Shown: piece after piece, positions 7,244 through 13,113 of the stretch | Layout of the letters: the number at the start of each line of letters is the position of its first letter | Position numbering within the stretch: the stretch's first letter is position 1 | Source: a virus | IMG/VR virus record: IMGVR_UViG_3300032893_000257 | Location: 1-25,781 of that record | DNA: 25,781 nt | Reading direction: 5' to 3' (one strand) | Made by a program: the position numbers and the translations under genes | The notes under the pieces: generated by a model | What the model was told of the DNA's origin: nothing | The model's input: only the letters and a program-made list of their open reading frames with translations | Database searches by the model: none

Positions 7244-7310
7244 GACCGAAACACGGCGCACCACTCAATGCGTGCCGTGTCGATGCGTGAGGTGCATCCT
7301 GACGATGGTC
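7244..7310 (+). ncRNA. Hammerhead ribozyme 2, type II, one extra core base
   Basis: GACC (7244-7247), GAA (7248-7250), stem III ACACGGC/GCCGTGT (7251-7257/7274-7280), cleavage base C7281, stem I GATGCG/TGCATC (7282-7287/7293-7298, last pair G-U) with loop TGAGG, box CTGACGA (7299-7305; position 7 is variable in the family), then an extra T7306 before GGTC (7307-7310) closing stem II. The extra base falls between A9 and position 10.1. The plus-strand hammerhead of chrysanthemum chlorotic mottle viroid is known to carry an extra nucleotide at this place and still cleave. Predicted cut 7281/7282. Confidence 0.75.
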
Positions 7311-7337
7311 AGACTAACTCTTTACAGGATTTTTATT

Positions 7338-7505
7338 ATGGCGCGTCACTTCGGCCCGCAGCATGTCAAGAACGGTTATGCCGCTATGGGCCCCGCAATC
7401 GGTCGCCCGATGTACAAGGGAATCAATGCCAACAAAACGATTGCGGAAGCAATCGCTGCTGAACGTCGAAAGGCGGCAAAGGCAGCAGCTATCAAAAAGA
7501 AGTAA
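7338..7505 (+). CDS. Small basic early protein (55 aa)
   Basis: The ATG at 7338 has CAGGA 8 bases upstream. The open frame extends up to 7272, but that extension lies inside the ribozyme and has no ribosome site. The sequence begins MARHFGPQHVKNGYAAMGP and ends in a strongly basic helix with AAERRKAAKAAAIKKK, suggesting nucleic-acid or ribosome contact. No family recognised. It lies between hammerheads 2 and 3, so two cleavages would release it as an almost monocistronic mRNA. Confidence 0.7.
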   Translation: MARHFGPQHVKNGYAAMGPAIGRPMYKGINANKTIAEAIAAERRKAAKAAAIKKK

Positions 7506-7513
7506 GCAACTCA

Positions 7514-7567
7514 AGGTCGAAACCCCCGAAAGGGGGTCGGTATGTAATGCATACCCTGATGAGACCT
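7514..7567 (+). ncRNA. Hammerhead ribozyme 3, type II, complete core
   Basis: Stem II AGGTC (7514-7518), GAA (7519-7521), stem III ACCCCC/GGGGGT (7522-7527/7532-7537) closed by a GAAA tetraloop, cleavage base C7538, stem I GGTATG/CATACC (7539-7544/7550-7555) with loop TAATG, box CTGATGA (7556-7562), stem II GACCT (7563-7567). All core residues and the A15.1-U16.1 and G10.1-C11.1 pairs match the hammerhead consensus. Predicted cut 7538/7539. It lies between the stop at 7505 and the ATG at 7602, on the coding strand. Confidence 0.95.
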
Positions 7568-7601
7568 ACTCAATCTCATAGAAACCATTGGGGGCTCAAC
7601 C

Positions 7602-7769
7602 ATGGCATACGGCGACAAACGGGATTACCCGAAAATTGACATTCTCTCTCACGACGGGAAATACCTTTGCTCAACTACATGGGCGCGCACCATTCGGGAA
7701 GCCGAACAAAGGTATGTTGCGGCGCATCCTGAACATATCCCCGTCCGTGCAGTTCGCGCAGGCAAGTAA
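7602..7769 (+). CDS. Small early protein of unknown function (55 aa)
   Basis: The ATG at 7602 follows the leader ATTGGGGGCTCAACC. Sequence opens MAYGDKRDYPKIDILSHDGK and contains YLCSTTWARTIREAEQRYVA, a short helical region with several arginines. It has the look of the many small phage proteins of the form 'K-I-D-I-L...DGKY(L/V)CST' that modify or bind host factors, but no function is known to me. A longer open frame starting at 7588 runs in another frame and is the 5' extension of the next gene, not a gene itself. Confidence 0.7.
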   Translation: MAYGDKRDYPKIDILSHDGKYLCSTTWARTIREAEQRYVAAHPEHIPVRAVRAGK

Positions 7770-7797
7770 TCGATTCAATCTCATTGGAGGCTCAACC

Positions 7798-8394
7798 ATG
7801 GCACGCAAAACCGCAATTTCCGCAGACGTTTATCAATCTACTCTCACGCTCACCTTTGCTGATGGGCGCGACATCGCAATCGACCTCAACTCGTTGTCGG
7901 AGTCGATCAAACAGCAGGCCATGCTCCACGGACTCAAACAAAAGCTCGTTGACGCGGCTGCACTCTCACGTAATCCCGAAACCGGACGCAGTGCGACGCT
8001 CGATGACAAATTCGCAGCCGTCAAAGAGGTTGCCGATCGCATCACATCCGCCGACGGCACTTGGAACAAGGAACGCAAATCCGGCGACGCGGCCGAAAAC
8101 GGGGGCAACCTGTTGCTGCGTGCGATTCAGCATATGACCGGCAAGGATCGCACCTATGCGGAATCATTCCTGAACAGCAAAACCAAGGAGCAGCGTGCCG
8201 CGCTCAAGAAAAATCCGCGCGTGTTGTCGGCAATGGCTGAACTGCAGGCTGCTACGGTCGTAGGTGGGGTCAACACAGATGAGCTGTTGGGCGAATTGGG
8301 CATCGATGTACAGCCCGAACCGGCTGAACCGGCCCCTGCAGCCAAGCCTGCAAATCGCACCCGCCGGAAAGCAGCCCCGGCTGTTGCCGAGTGA
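7798..8394 (+). CDS. Phage protein with DDLL-type tail, paralog A (198 aa)
   Basis: The ATG at 7798 follows GGAGGCTCAACC; this leader nearly copies the one at 7602. It is homologous to the gene at 9430: both share a beta-like start (FADGRDIAID), A-x-HGLKQKL/AHGAEQKI, a G-x-W-x-x-E-R motif, an LLRAI/LARAL helix, a K(T/S)KEQRAALKKNP block and the tail (N/T)D-x-LLxEL. Paralog A adds a proline/alanine-rich, basic extension of about 30 residues after that motif. Cytosolic, no enzymatic motif. The family is widespread in phages as far as I recall, and uncharacterised. Confidence 0.8.
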   Translation: MARKTAISADVYQSTLTLTFADGRDIAIDLNSLSESIKQQAMLHGLKQKLVDAAALSRNPETGRSATLDDKFAAVKEVADRITSADGTWNKERKSGDAAENGGNLLLRAIQHMTGKDRTYAESFLNSKTKEQRAALKKNPRVLSAMAELQAATVVGGVNTDELLGELGIDVQPEPAEPAPAAKPANRTRRKAAPAVAE

Positions 8395-8408
8395 CAGTTT
8401 TGCACTCA

Positions 8409-8466
8409 CGGCGGGTTGCTTAATAGGCGACCCTGCCGATTCATAGTACCCTAACACCACCCGCCG
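8409..8466 (+). other. Inverted repeat with 42-base loop, element a
   Basis: CGGCGGGT (8409-8416) pairs with ACCCGCCG (8459-8466). The loop has TAGGCGAC and AGTAC, which recur in the same order inside the 12-bp inverted repeat at 10109-10174, where the loop is also 42 bases. Both elements follow paralogous genes. Likely an RNA structure at the 3' end of the gene; no T-run follows. A weak promoter reading (TTGCTT, 18 bases, TTCATA) is also possible. Confidence 0.55.
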
Positions 8467-8501
8467 AGGGCATGCCCCCCCGGTTTTCGATTGAGCGCGC
8501 T

Positions 8502-8639
8502 ATGCAACCATCCACCAAATCCTTCCTGCTCTACATTGCCTATAAACGCGCATCACGTGCGCAGTGCACTGTCCCTGTTGTGTTCCGTGTCTGGCGGTGG
8601 ATGCGCGGGGAATCCAATGAGCGCCCGTGGGTAAAGTGA
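8502..8639 (+). CDS. Small basic protein (45 aa)
   Basis: MQPSTKSFLLYIAYKRASRAQ at the start, then a tryptophan- and arginine-rich middle (FRVWRWMRG). An in-frame ATG at 8472 would add 10 residues, but its GAGGG is too close. The ribosome site before 8502 is weak (GAGCG), so the start is uncertain. It ends in TGATGA, overlapping the start of the next small gene, which supports translation of both. No function recognised. Confidence 0.5.
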   Translation: MQPSTKSFLLYIAYKRASRAQCTVPVVFRVWRWMRGESNERPWVK

Positions 8640-8713
8640 TGAGCTACCTGCTCAACATTGTGTTCGCGTTCGCGGGTTTGTGCTGGCTCGTGTCGCATGG
8701 GTATTTTCATTAG
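8639..8713 (+). CDS. Very small membrane peptide (24 aa)
   Basis: Starts within the stop of the preceding gene (ATG at 8639 inside TGATGA). MSYLLNIVFAFAGLCWLVSHG is almost wholly hydrophobic and would form one transmembrane helix. The coupled start and membrane character favour a real microprotein; short length and lack of its own ribosome site keep confidence low. Confidence 0.4.
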   Translation: MSYLLNIVFAFAGLCWLVSHGYFH

Positions 8714-8736
8714 CCAGCCCGTGGATGCATTTTCCG

Positions 8737-8770
8737 ACCGCCATTAATAATTATTAATTGCCGTCAATAA
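8737..8770 (+). repeat. AT-rich palindromic repeat, copy 3 of 8
   Basis: Perfect core ATTAATAATTATTAAT (8743-8758), left flank ACCGCC, right flank TGCCGTCAATAA. It lies between the 24-residue gene and the terminator-like hairpin at 8787. Confidence 0.92.
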
Positions 8771-8786
8771 CCGTCCACCTTCAGGG

Positions 8787-8816
8787 GCGCTGCCGATCAT
8801 TCGCGCAGCGCTTTTT
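8787..8816 (+). terminator. Probable rho-independent terminator
   Basis: GCGCTGC (8787-8793) pairs with GCAGCGC (8805-8811), 11-base loop, followed by TTTTT (8812-8816). It closes the cluster ending at 8713. A second hairpin, CGCGGG/CCCGCG with a GGAA tetraloop (8853-8868), follows in the leader of the next gene. Confidence 0.6.
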
Positions 8817-8897
8817 GCATGCACGGGGGAAATGCGGGAAAATGCCTCATCACGCGGGGGAACCCGCGCCTATTCCCTTGTTATTGGAGCCCCCTCA

Positions 8898-9305
8898 GTG
8901 CCCCGCAAAAACACCCTCGACACGTTCGGCCCGGAGTTTGAGCAGCTATTACTCCGCGCCGACCACGCCCTGCGCAATGGCTCTCCCGAATTCGCCGTCC
9001 AATTCTCCTCGCCTAACCTCGCCGCGAAGCTTCGCTTTCGCGCATACGCCTATTTTCGGGCGCTTAAATCATCCCCCGATCGCCCAGATTTGACGGCCAT
9101 GTGCACCGATCTATCAATCCGCACGGCATCGAGTGCATTGGTGTTTTTCCGAACCCAAGACAGTGCCGACGCACGCGCCCTACGCACCGCATTGGGCCTC
9201 CCGGAAGGCTTCGCCGACACTCAACGTATCACCGGCGTGATCGCGCCCTCCTCCGGCCACTCTGCCAATCTCGAAAAGCTCAACGAAATCCGTAATCGCA
9301 AGTAA
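8898..9305 (+). CDS. Protein of unknown function (135 aa), GTG start
   Basis: The GTG at 8898 was chosen because TTGGAG lies about 9 bases upstream; an ATG at 8832 would put the GGAA-loop hairpin inside the coding region. The protein starts MPRKNTLDTFGPEFEQLL and is arginine-rich, with a helix containing AAKLRFRAYAYFRALK and later a DSADARALRTALGLP segment. The helical, basic N-terminal half would suit DNA binding, but no defined domain is recognised. A probable promoter (9320-9348) begins just after its stop. Confidence 0.65.
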   Translation: MPRKNTLDTFGPEFEQLLLRADHALRNGSPEFAVQFSSPNLAAKLRFRAYAYFRALKSSPDRPDLTAMCTDLSIRTASSALVFFRTQDSADARALRTALGLPEGFADTQRITGVIAPSSGHSANLEKLNEIRNRK

Positions 9306-9319
9306 TTGCACTCAGGGGG

Positions 9320-9348
9320 TTGCAAAGTCCGGCTGGTGTGGTTACTAT
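9320..9348 (+). promoter_or_regulatory. Sigma70-type promoter
   Basis: TTGCAA (9320-9325), 17-base spacer, TACTAT (9343-9348). The bases after the -10 (TTCAATCACGCCAACG) closely resemble those after the 4923-4950 promoter (TTCAATCAACGCAACG), suggesting shared ancestry of the two leaders. It would drive the gene at 9430 with a leader of about 75 bases. Confidence 0.7.
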
Positions 9349-9429
9349 TCAATCACGCCAACGAAACACGGCGCGGAGCACAAACCCCGAATACGGCCCC
9401 CCGCCGATCAACAAATTGGAGTAACGAGA

Positions 9430-9999
9430 ATGAGCGAAGCAGCAACGAGCAAGAAAGAGCCGAACGTGACCGAAGTGACGATGGACGATGGTACGGTTGT
9501 CACGTTTCCGGGCAAGCGCCGCCTGCTGAAGTCCTCGACCATCAGCGAAGACGGTTTCACGGTCGAAACCCGTTTCGACTTCGTGAACGGCGAATTCCGC
9601 ATCTTCAAGATCGAAGCCGACAACAAGCTGTTCGCCAAGCTCGCCGCGCACGGCGCTGAACAGAAGATCGGCGACGAAATCGCCGGCCTGGACGACATCG
9701 AAGACGCGATCCTGGCTGTCGACAACCTGATGGATCGCCTGAAGGAAGGCAAGTGGCAGGCTGAACGCGAATCGTCGGGCCTCGCAGGCACCTCGATCCT
9801 CGCGCGTGCTCTCATCAAGCAATCGGGCAAGTCGGCGCAAGTGGTCAAGGAATTCCTGAAGGGCAAGACGAACGCGGAGAAGCTGGCCCTGCGCAACAAT
9901 CCGGCAATCGCTCCGATCATCGCGGAACTGGAAAAGAACCGCAAGAAGAAGGTGAAGGAAGCGATCGACACGGACAGCCTGCTGGAAGAGCTGGCGTAA
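9430..9999 (+). CDS. Phage protein with DDLL-type tail, paralog B (189 aa)
   Basis: ATG at 9430 with TTGGAG 9 bases upstream, behind the 9320 promoter. Homologous to the gene at 7798 over about 140 residues (A-x-HG-x-x-QK, GKWQAER, ILARALIK, GKTNAEKLALRNNP, ending IDTDSLLEELA). It adds an N-terminal beta-rich section of about 50 residues with DDGTVVTFPGKRR and lacks the basic C-terminal extension. The coding sequence shows a strong bias toward common GC-rich codons compared with its neighbours, as for a highly expressed gene. Together with its own promoter, this suggests an abundant early protein. Function unknown. Confidence 0.82.
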   Translation: MSEAATSKKEPNVTEVTMDDGTVVTFPGKRRLLKSSTISEDGFTVETRFDFVNGEFRIFKIEADNKLFAKLAAHGAEQKIGDEIAGLDDIEDAILAVDNLMDRLKEGKWQAERESSGLAGTSILARALIKQSGKSAQVVKEFLKGKTNAEKLALRNNPAIAPIIAELEKNRKKKVKEAIDTDSLLEELA

Positions 10000-10002
10000 T
10001 CG

Positions 10003-10238
10003 AGCAGCATACCAGCGGCCCGGAGCTGGTTTAACAAAAGGCCGGGAGCCTGCCTCCCCCTCCACTTTGCTGCTATCGCGGCTTTTGGACGCGGGAGGCA
10101 CCTCAAGAGAGTGGTTAGTAGGCGACGTAGGTTTTTGGCGAAACTGGTTGGCGCCTTGTCAGTACTAACCACTCCCTTAAGGCAAACACCACTGCAATAG
10201 ACCACGGAATTGAGCCTCCCTGTGGTTGTGACTTGCAG
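10003..10238 (+). ncRNA. Structured gene-free region, candidate RNA of unknown class
   Basis: Many complementary segments occur in the 411 bases before the next gene: AGCAGCA/TGCTGCT (10003-10009/10068-10074); CCGG/CCGG (10020-10023/10042-10045); TGCCTCCC/GGGAGGCA (10051-10058/10093-10100), which crosses the first pair and would make a pseudoknot; a 12-bp stem, GAGTGGTTAGTA/TACTAACCACTC (10109-10120/10163-10174); CTGCAA/TTGCAG (10192-10197/10233-10238) enclosing ACCAC/GTGGT. A second GCCTCCC (10214-10220) could compete for the GGGAGGC at 10093. A strong terminator follows. It may be a 3' UTR or a separate RNA. Confidence 0.5.
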
Positions 10239-10240
10239 CC

Positions 10241-10279
10241 GCCCCCTTAGTCTCACGGCTAAGGGGGCTTTCTTCTTTT
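10241..10279 (+). terminator. Strong rho-independent terminator
   Basis: GCCCCCTTAG (10241-10250) pairs perfectly with CTAAGGGGGC (10259-10268) around an 8-base loop, followed by TTTCTTCTTTT. It ends the transcript of the 9430 gene and the structured region after it. Confidence 0.9.
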
Positions 10280-10282
10280 CTG

Positions 10283-10316
10283 GCCGCTATTAATAATTAT
10301 TACTCGCGGTCAATTA
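10283..10316 (+). repeat. AT-rich palindromic repeat, copy 4 of 8
   Basis: Core ATTAATAATTATTACT (10289-10304), one mismatch to the consensus; flanks GCCGCT and CGCGGTCAATTA. It lies directly after the strong terminator and about 95 bases before the gene at 10411. Weak -10-like TAGAAT at 10377 has no good -35. Confidence 0.9.
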
Positions 10317-10410
10317 TTCAAGTTTTGAGCCGCACCATCAAAACTGACGTGCAATTCCTCGCCCATGCGCGCACACTAGAATCTCCATACACCTAGTGAG
10401 GCTCAATCTC

Positions 10411-10878
10411 ATGTCCCGACTCCCCTACACCACCGACCGCATAGCCCCAGGGCCGGATGGTGAATTCGACCTCGACGCGCTGCTGGTCGAATCGATCCAG
10501 CGCGTCGAGGAAACCAAACGACTGCGCACGCAAAAAGACCGGGCGCAACGTGCGGCAAATCCCAATGAACGCGCCTCCGCCTTGGCCGAAGTCCGGGCAA
10601 TCGAGGACAAACGCGAGTGGAACAAAGTAGCTGTTGTCGCTCTGTTCCGTGAACAGCAGTGCATTACCTGCTCCACCTCTCAACAGCACTTCATTGGCTA
10701 CTTCATCCACTCCCAACACCACAGCAATCACGGCACCAAGCTCGTCAAATCCACCGATCGCAGTGAGTGGGGAGGACTCCCTCGCGCGCTGAAGATTGAC
10801 AGCGAATTGGTCGATGCTTGCCACCGCTGCATCAATTCCATCTTTCACCCCACAACCACCATTGGAGAATACCCATGA
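10411..10878 (+). CDS. Putative zinc-binding protein (155 aa)
   Basis: The ATG at 10411 has the leader GTGAGGCTCAATCTC. The N-terminal half is a charged helix (about residues 22-75: VESIQRVEETKRLRTQKDRAQ...), probably coiled coil. The C-terminal half has two CxxC pairs (C84/C87 and C137/C140) about 50 residues apart with several histidines between, consistent with a zinc-ribbon-like fold. Role unknown; nucleic-acid binding is plausible. Its stop overlaps the next start as ATGA, so the next two genes form a coupled operon with it. Confidence 0.75.
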   Translation: MSRLPYTTDRIAPGPDGEFDLDALLVESIQRVEETKRLRTQKDRAQRAANPNERASALAEVRAIEDKREWNKVAVVALFREQQCITCSTSQQHFIGYFIHSQHHSNHGTKLVKSTDRSEWGGLPRALKIDSELVDACHRCINSIFHPTTTIGEYP

Positions 10879-11093
10879 GCAGAGGTCGCCCGAAAAAGAC
10901 CATTCCGACTGAGCGCTTCGGCGTGCGACTCCCCCAGGATCTGCACGAATGGCTTGAATCCCACCTGTACTCTGAAGTCGAGGATCGCGTACCCCACGGA
11001 GCTAAGAGCGAATTCGTTGTCACCCTCATCCGCCAATACAGAGACAGTTTCGATACCCAGGTTAAAACCCTTGAGCAGGAGTTTCAATCATGA
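10875..11093 (+). CDS. Small DNA-binding protein, AT-hook plus ribbon-helix-helix-like
   Basis: 72 residues from the ATG at 10875, GGAG 7 bases upstream. The N-terminus has an AT-hook-like RGRPKK motif (residues 3-8), which in known proteins inserts in the minor groove of AT-rich DNA. Then RFGVRLPQDLHEWLESHL reads as the strand and first helix of a ribbon-helix-helix domain, and KSEFVVTLIRQYRDSF as the second helix. Such proteins bind palindromic operators as dimers. It is the best candidate in the window for a protein that recognises the eight AT-rich palindromes, one of which lies upstream of this operon. Binding is inference. Confidence 0.75.
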   Translation: MSRGRPKKTIPTERFGVRLPQDLHEWLESHLYSEVEDRVPHGAKSEFVVTLIRQYRDSFDTQVKTLEQEFQS

Positions 11094-11416
11094 GATTCTT
11101 TGTCAGTGGGCCGGTCAGTGGTAAAACTGACCACAACCGGGAGGAATTCAAAAAGGCTGAGCGCCTGTTGCAGTCTCAGGGGCGTGCCTCCTGCACACCG
11201 TTTGCTATTCCCGAGCCGAGATTGACTGAGCACACGGAAAGCGACGAAGCTGTCTGGAGGTACTACATGCGGCACTGTATCCGTGAGATTTGCTTGTGCG
11301 ACGGCCTCTACATGCTCCCAGGCTGGCAGAACAGCAAGGGGGCACTGATTGAACACCGCCTTGCTCGCGAACTCGGATTGCAGATCCTCTACGCACCCGT
11401 ACCCGACCACGATTAA
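11090..11416 (+). CDS. DUF4406 protein, nucleoside deoxyribosyltransferase-like fold
   Basis: 108 residues, coupled to the preceding gene by an ATGA overlap. It has the family pattern: MRFFVSGPVSGKTDHNREEF at the N-terminus (strand plus G-P-(V/M)-(S/T)-G loop), a region resembling ...FxIPEPRLTE, then MRHCIREICLCDGLYMLPGWQNSKGALIEHRLARELG. The last motif resembles the substrate-binding segment of nucleoside 2-deoxyribosyltransferases (…LPGW..S.GA..E...A...G). Biochemical activity of phage DUF4406 proteins is uncertain to me; nucleotide metabolism is a plausible role. Confidence 0.85.
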   Translation: MRFFVSGPVSGKTDHNREEFKKAERLLQSQGRASCTPFAIPEPRLTEHTESDEAVWRYYMRHCIREICLCDGLYMLPGWQNSKGALIEHRLARELGLQILYAPVPDHD

Positions 11417-11468
11417 CTGCAGTACCCACACCACCAAACAGGGGCTGGCCCCTACAGGACATTTTTTC

Positions 11469-12785
11469 ATGAACGCTCAGTATGAAACCATCACAGAAAA
11501 CTACGCACCGGCAGCGCAAAGTGGCTTCACGCCGACGCCAGAGCAAAGGCTGGCAATCGACGCAATCGTTGAATTCGTCTCAGCACCCACAACCGAAAGC
11601 TGGTACTTCTGCTTCGTTGGCTACGCGGGCACCGGCAAGACAAGCTGCATGCGTGAAGTTGTTGCGCGCTTTAGCTCATCGCGCACGAAGTTTGCTTATA
11701 CGGCTCCGACGAACAAAGCGGCAAAAGTTCTGAAGGCCATGACTGGAGAGGCCTCGACCATTTACAGTCTGTTGGGCCTTCGCGTGGACAAGGATGGGGA
11801 AACCAAGCGGGTGGTTGGTGGAAAGACCATCGACTTGAGCGACCTCGACGTGATCGTGGTTGATGAAGCCTCAATGGTGAACGCGCACCTGTTCGGGATT
11901 CTCAACGATGTGGCAGCGAAGTGGGGATTGCGTGTTGTGTTCATGGGCGACCTCGCACAGCTTCCCCCCGTGGGTGAATCCGCGTCCTATGCCCTCACCG
12001 GTGGCGATGGTGCGCGCCTCTCCCGCGTCATGCGCCATGACAACCAAATCCTCTCACTCGCCACTCGAATCCGCGAGGTGATCGAACATCCTGCCCCGTC
12101 AATCCAGATCCGCTCAGACAACGATGGCCAGCAAGGTGTCTGGAAAATGACCAAGTTCGAGTTCAAAAAGTCGATTTTCGATGCTGCGCAGCATGGGGAG
12201 TTTGCTGATGGCGCAAAATCGAAGGTCATTTCGTGGCGTAACAAGCTGGTGAATGAGTACAACAATATCATCAGAGCCGCGATTTTTGGTGCAGAGGCGG
12301 TTCCTGGGTACTTTTTGCCGGGCGATCGGATTGTGGCAGGTGCGCCGTGCGAGCGCGGGGACGAACTGCTCATGACCACGGATGAGGAGGCGATTGTCGA
12401 GTCGATTGCCGTGACCGTGCACCCGTTCGAACCCAAGTACAAGGCCATTGAACTGAAGTGTGTGACCGAAAGCAACAGGATCGCTCGGCTGTTGGTTATT
12501 CATCCTGAGTCCCTTGAGGAATCCAACCGCGATGCTGAAGGGTTGGCGCACGAGGCTCGCGGCAACAGTCGGTCGTGGAAGCGGTTCTGGGAGCACAAGG
12601 AACTCTTTCATGACGTCCGATATGCGTATGCAATCACCGCACATCGCTCCCAAGGCTCCACTTATGAGCAAGTGTGGGTCGATGCCTCCGACATTCTGTT
12701 CAATCGCAACCGCAAAGAGGCCTTCCAGTGCCTCTACGTGGCCTCGACGCGTCCCACGACAAAACTGATGCTCGCATTAGGTTAA
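11469..12785 (+). CDS. SF1B DNA helicase, Dda/RecD2-like
   Basis: 438 residues. The ATG at 11469 has AGGAC 8 bases upstream; the open frame to 11349 overlaps the DUF4406 gene and lacks a site. Helicase motifs in order: Q-like TPTPEQRLAI (21-30), Walker A GYAGTGKTS (51-59), Ia TAPTNKAAKVL (78-88), II VDEAS (131-135), III GDLAQLPPVGE (160-170), and the V/VI region AITAHRSQGSTYEQV near 388-402 followed by LYVASTRP. Length and motif spacing match Dda-type 5'-3' helicases, which load replication and recombination proteins. Repeat copy 5 follows the stop. It is likely the replicative or accessory helicase of this phage. Confidence 0.93.
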   Translation: MNAQYETITENYAPAAQSGFTPTPEQRLAIDAIVEFVSAPTTESWYFCFVGYAGTGKTSCMREVVARFSSSRTKFAYTAPTNKAAKVLKAMTGEASTIYSLLGLRVDKDGETKRVVGGKTIDLSDLDVIVVDEASMVNAHLFGILNDVAAKWGLRVVFMGDLAQLPPVGESASYALTGGDGARLSRVMRHDNQILSLATRIREVIEHPAPSIQIRSDNDGQQGVWKMTKFEFKKSIFDAAQHGEFADGAKSKVISWRNKLVNEYNNIIRAAIFGAEAVPGYFLPGDRIVAGAPCERGDELLMTTDEEAIVESIAVTVHPFEPKYKAIELKCVTESNRIARLLVIHPESLEESNRDAEGLAHEARGNSRSWKRFWEHKELFHDVRYAYAITAHRSQGSTYEQVWVDASDILFNRNRKEAFQCLYVASTRPTTKLMLALG

Positions 12786-12818
12786 CTTGCTCGACAACGG
12801 CTGTTTTTAGGTGCATTA

Positions 12819-12854
12819 TTGACCGCAGTTAATAATTATTAATAGCGGTCAATT
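12819..12854 (+). repeat. AT-rich palindromic repeat, copy 5 of 8 (most symmetrical flanks)
   Basis: Core GTTAATAATTATTAAT (12828-12843), one mismatch. Here the flanks also pair: TTGACCGC on the left mirrors GCGGTCAA on the right, so the whole element is a near-perfect palindrome of about 33 bp. It ends 14 bases before the GTG start at 12868, overlapping the ribosome-binding leader. Confidence 0.92.
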
Positions 12855-12867
12855 TTAGGAGAATCCA

Positions 12868-13080
12868 GTGTCCGACATCATCCACACCCAAATCATGGAA
12901 TGGCGCCAAAAATCCCTCGACGGAACCATCACCCCGGAGGAAATGAAGCAGGCAATCGCAGCAATCCGCAAGGAGCGTGCGGAGATTGAATCCGCTCCGA
13001 GAGCAAAAACCACACGCACGCCGAAGGCAAAGGCTGCACCTGTTAACTCCGATGACCTGCTGAAGGAACTCGGGCTGTAA
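12868..13080 (+). CDS. Small helical protein with DDLL-type tail (70 aa), GTG start
   Basis: AGGAG 6 bases before a GTG start. The N-terminal half is one charged helix, MSDIIHTQIMEWRQKSLDG, then TPEEMKQAIAAIRKERAEI, then a basic proline/alanine linker and the tail VNSDDLLKELGL. The tail matches those of the genes at 7798 and 9430 although the rest is unrelated. I recall similar short proteins in many phages; function is unknown. The position immediately after palindrome copy 5 suggests control through that site. Confidence 0.78.
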   Translation: MSDIIHTQIMEWRQKSLDGTITPEEMKQAIAAIRKERAEIESAPRAKTTRTPKAKAAPVNSDDLLKELGL

Positions 13081-13113
13081 TTGCAACATCACCCACAACC
13101 AAGTGAGGCTCAA

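Noticed and set aside
7588-7797. 70-residue N-terminal extension of paralog A
   Set aside because: It overlaps the gene at 7602 in another frame; the ATG at 7798 has a strong leader and homology to paralog B begins after it.
9349-10256. Leftward open frames of 250-282 aa
   Set aside because: Antisense to the 9430 gene, and they run across the structured region and up to the strong terminator.
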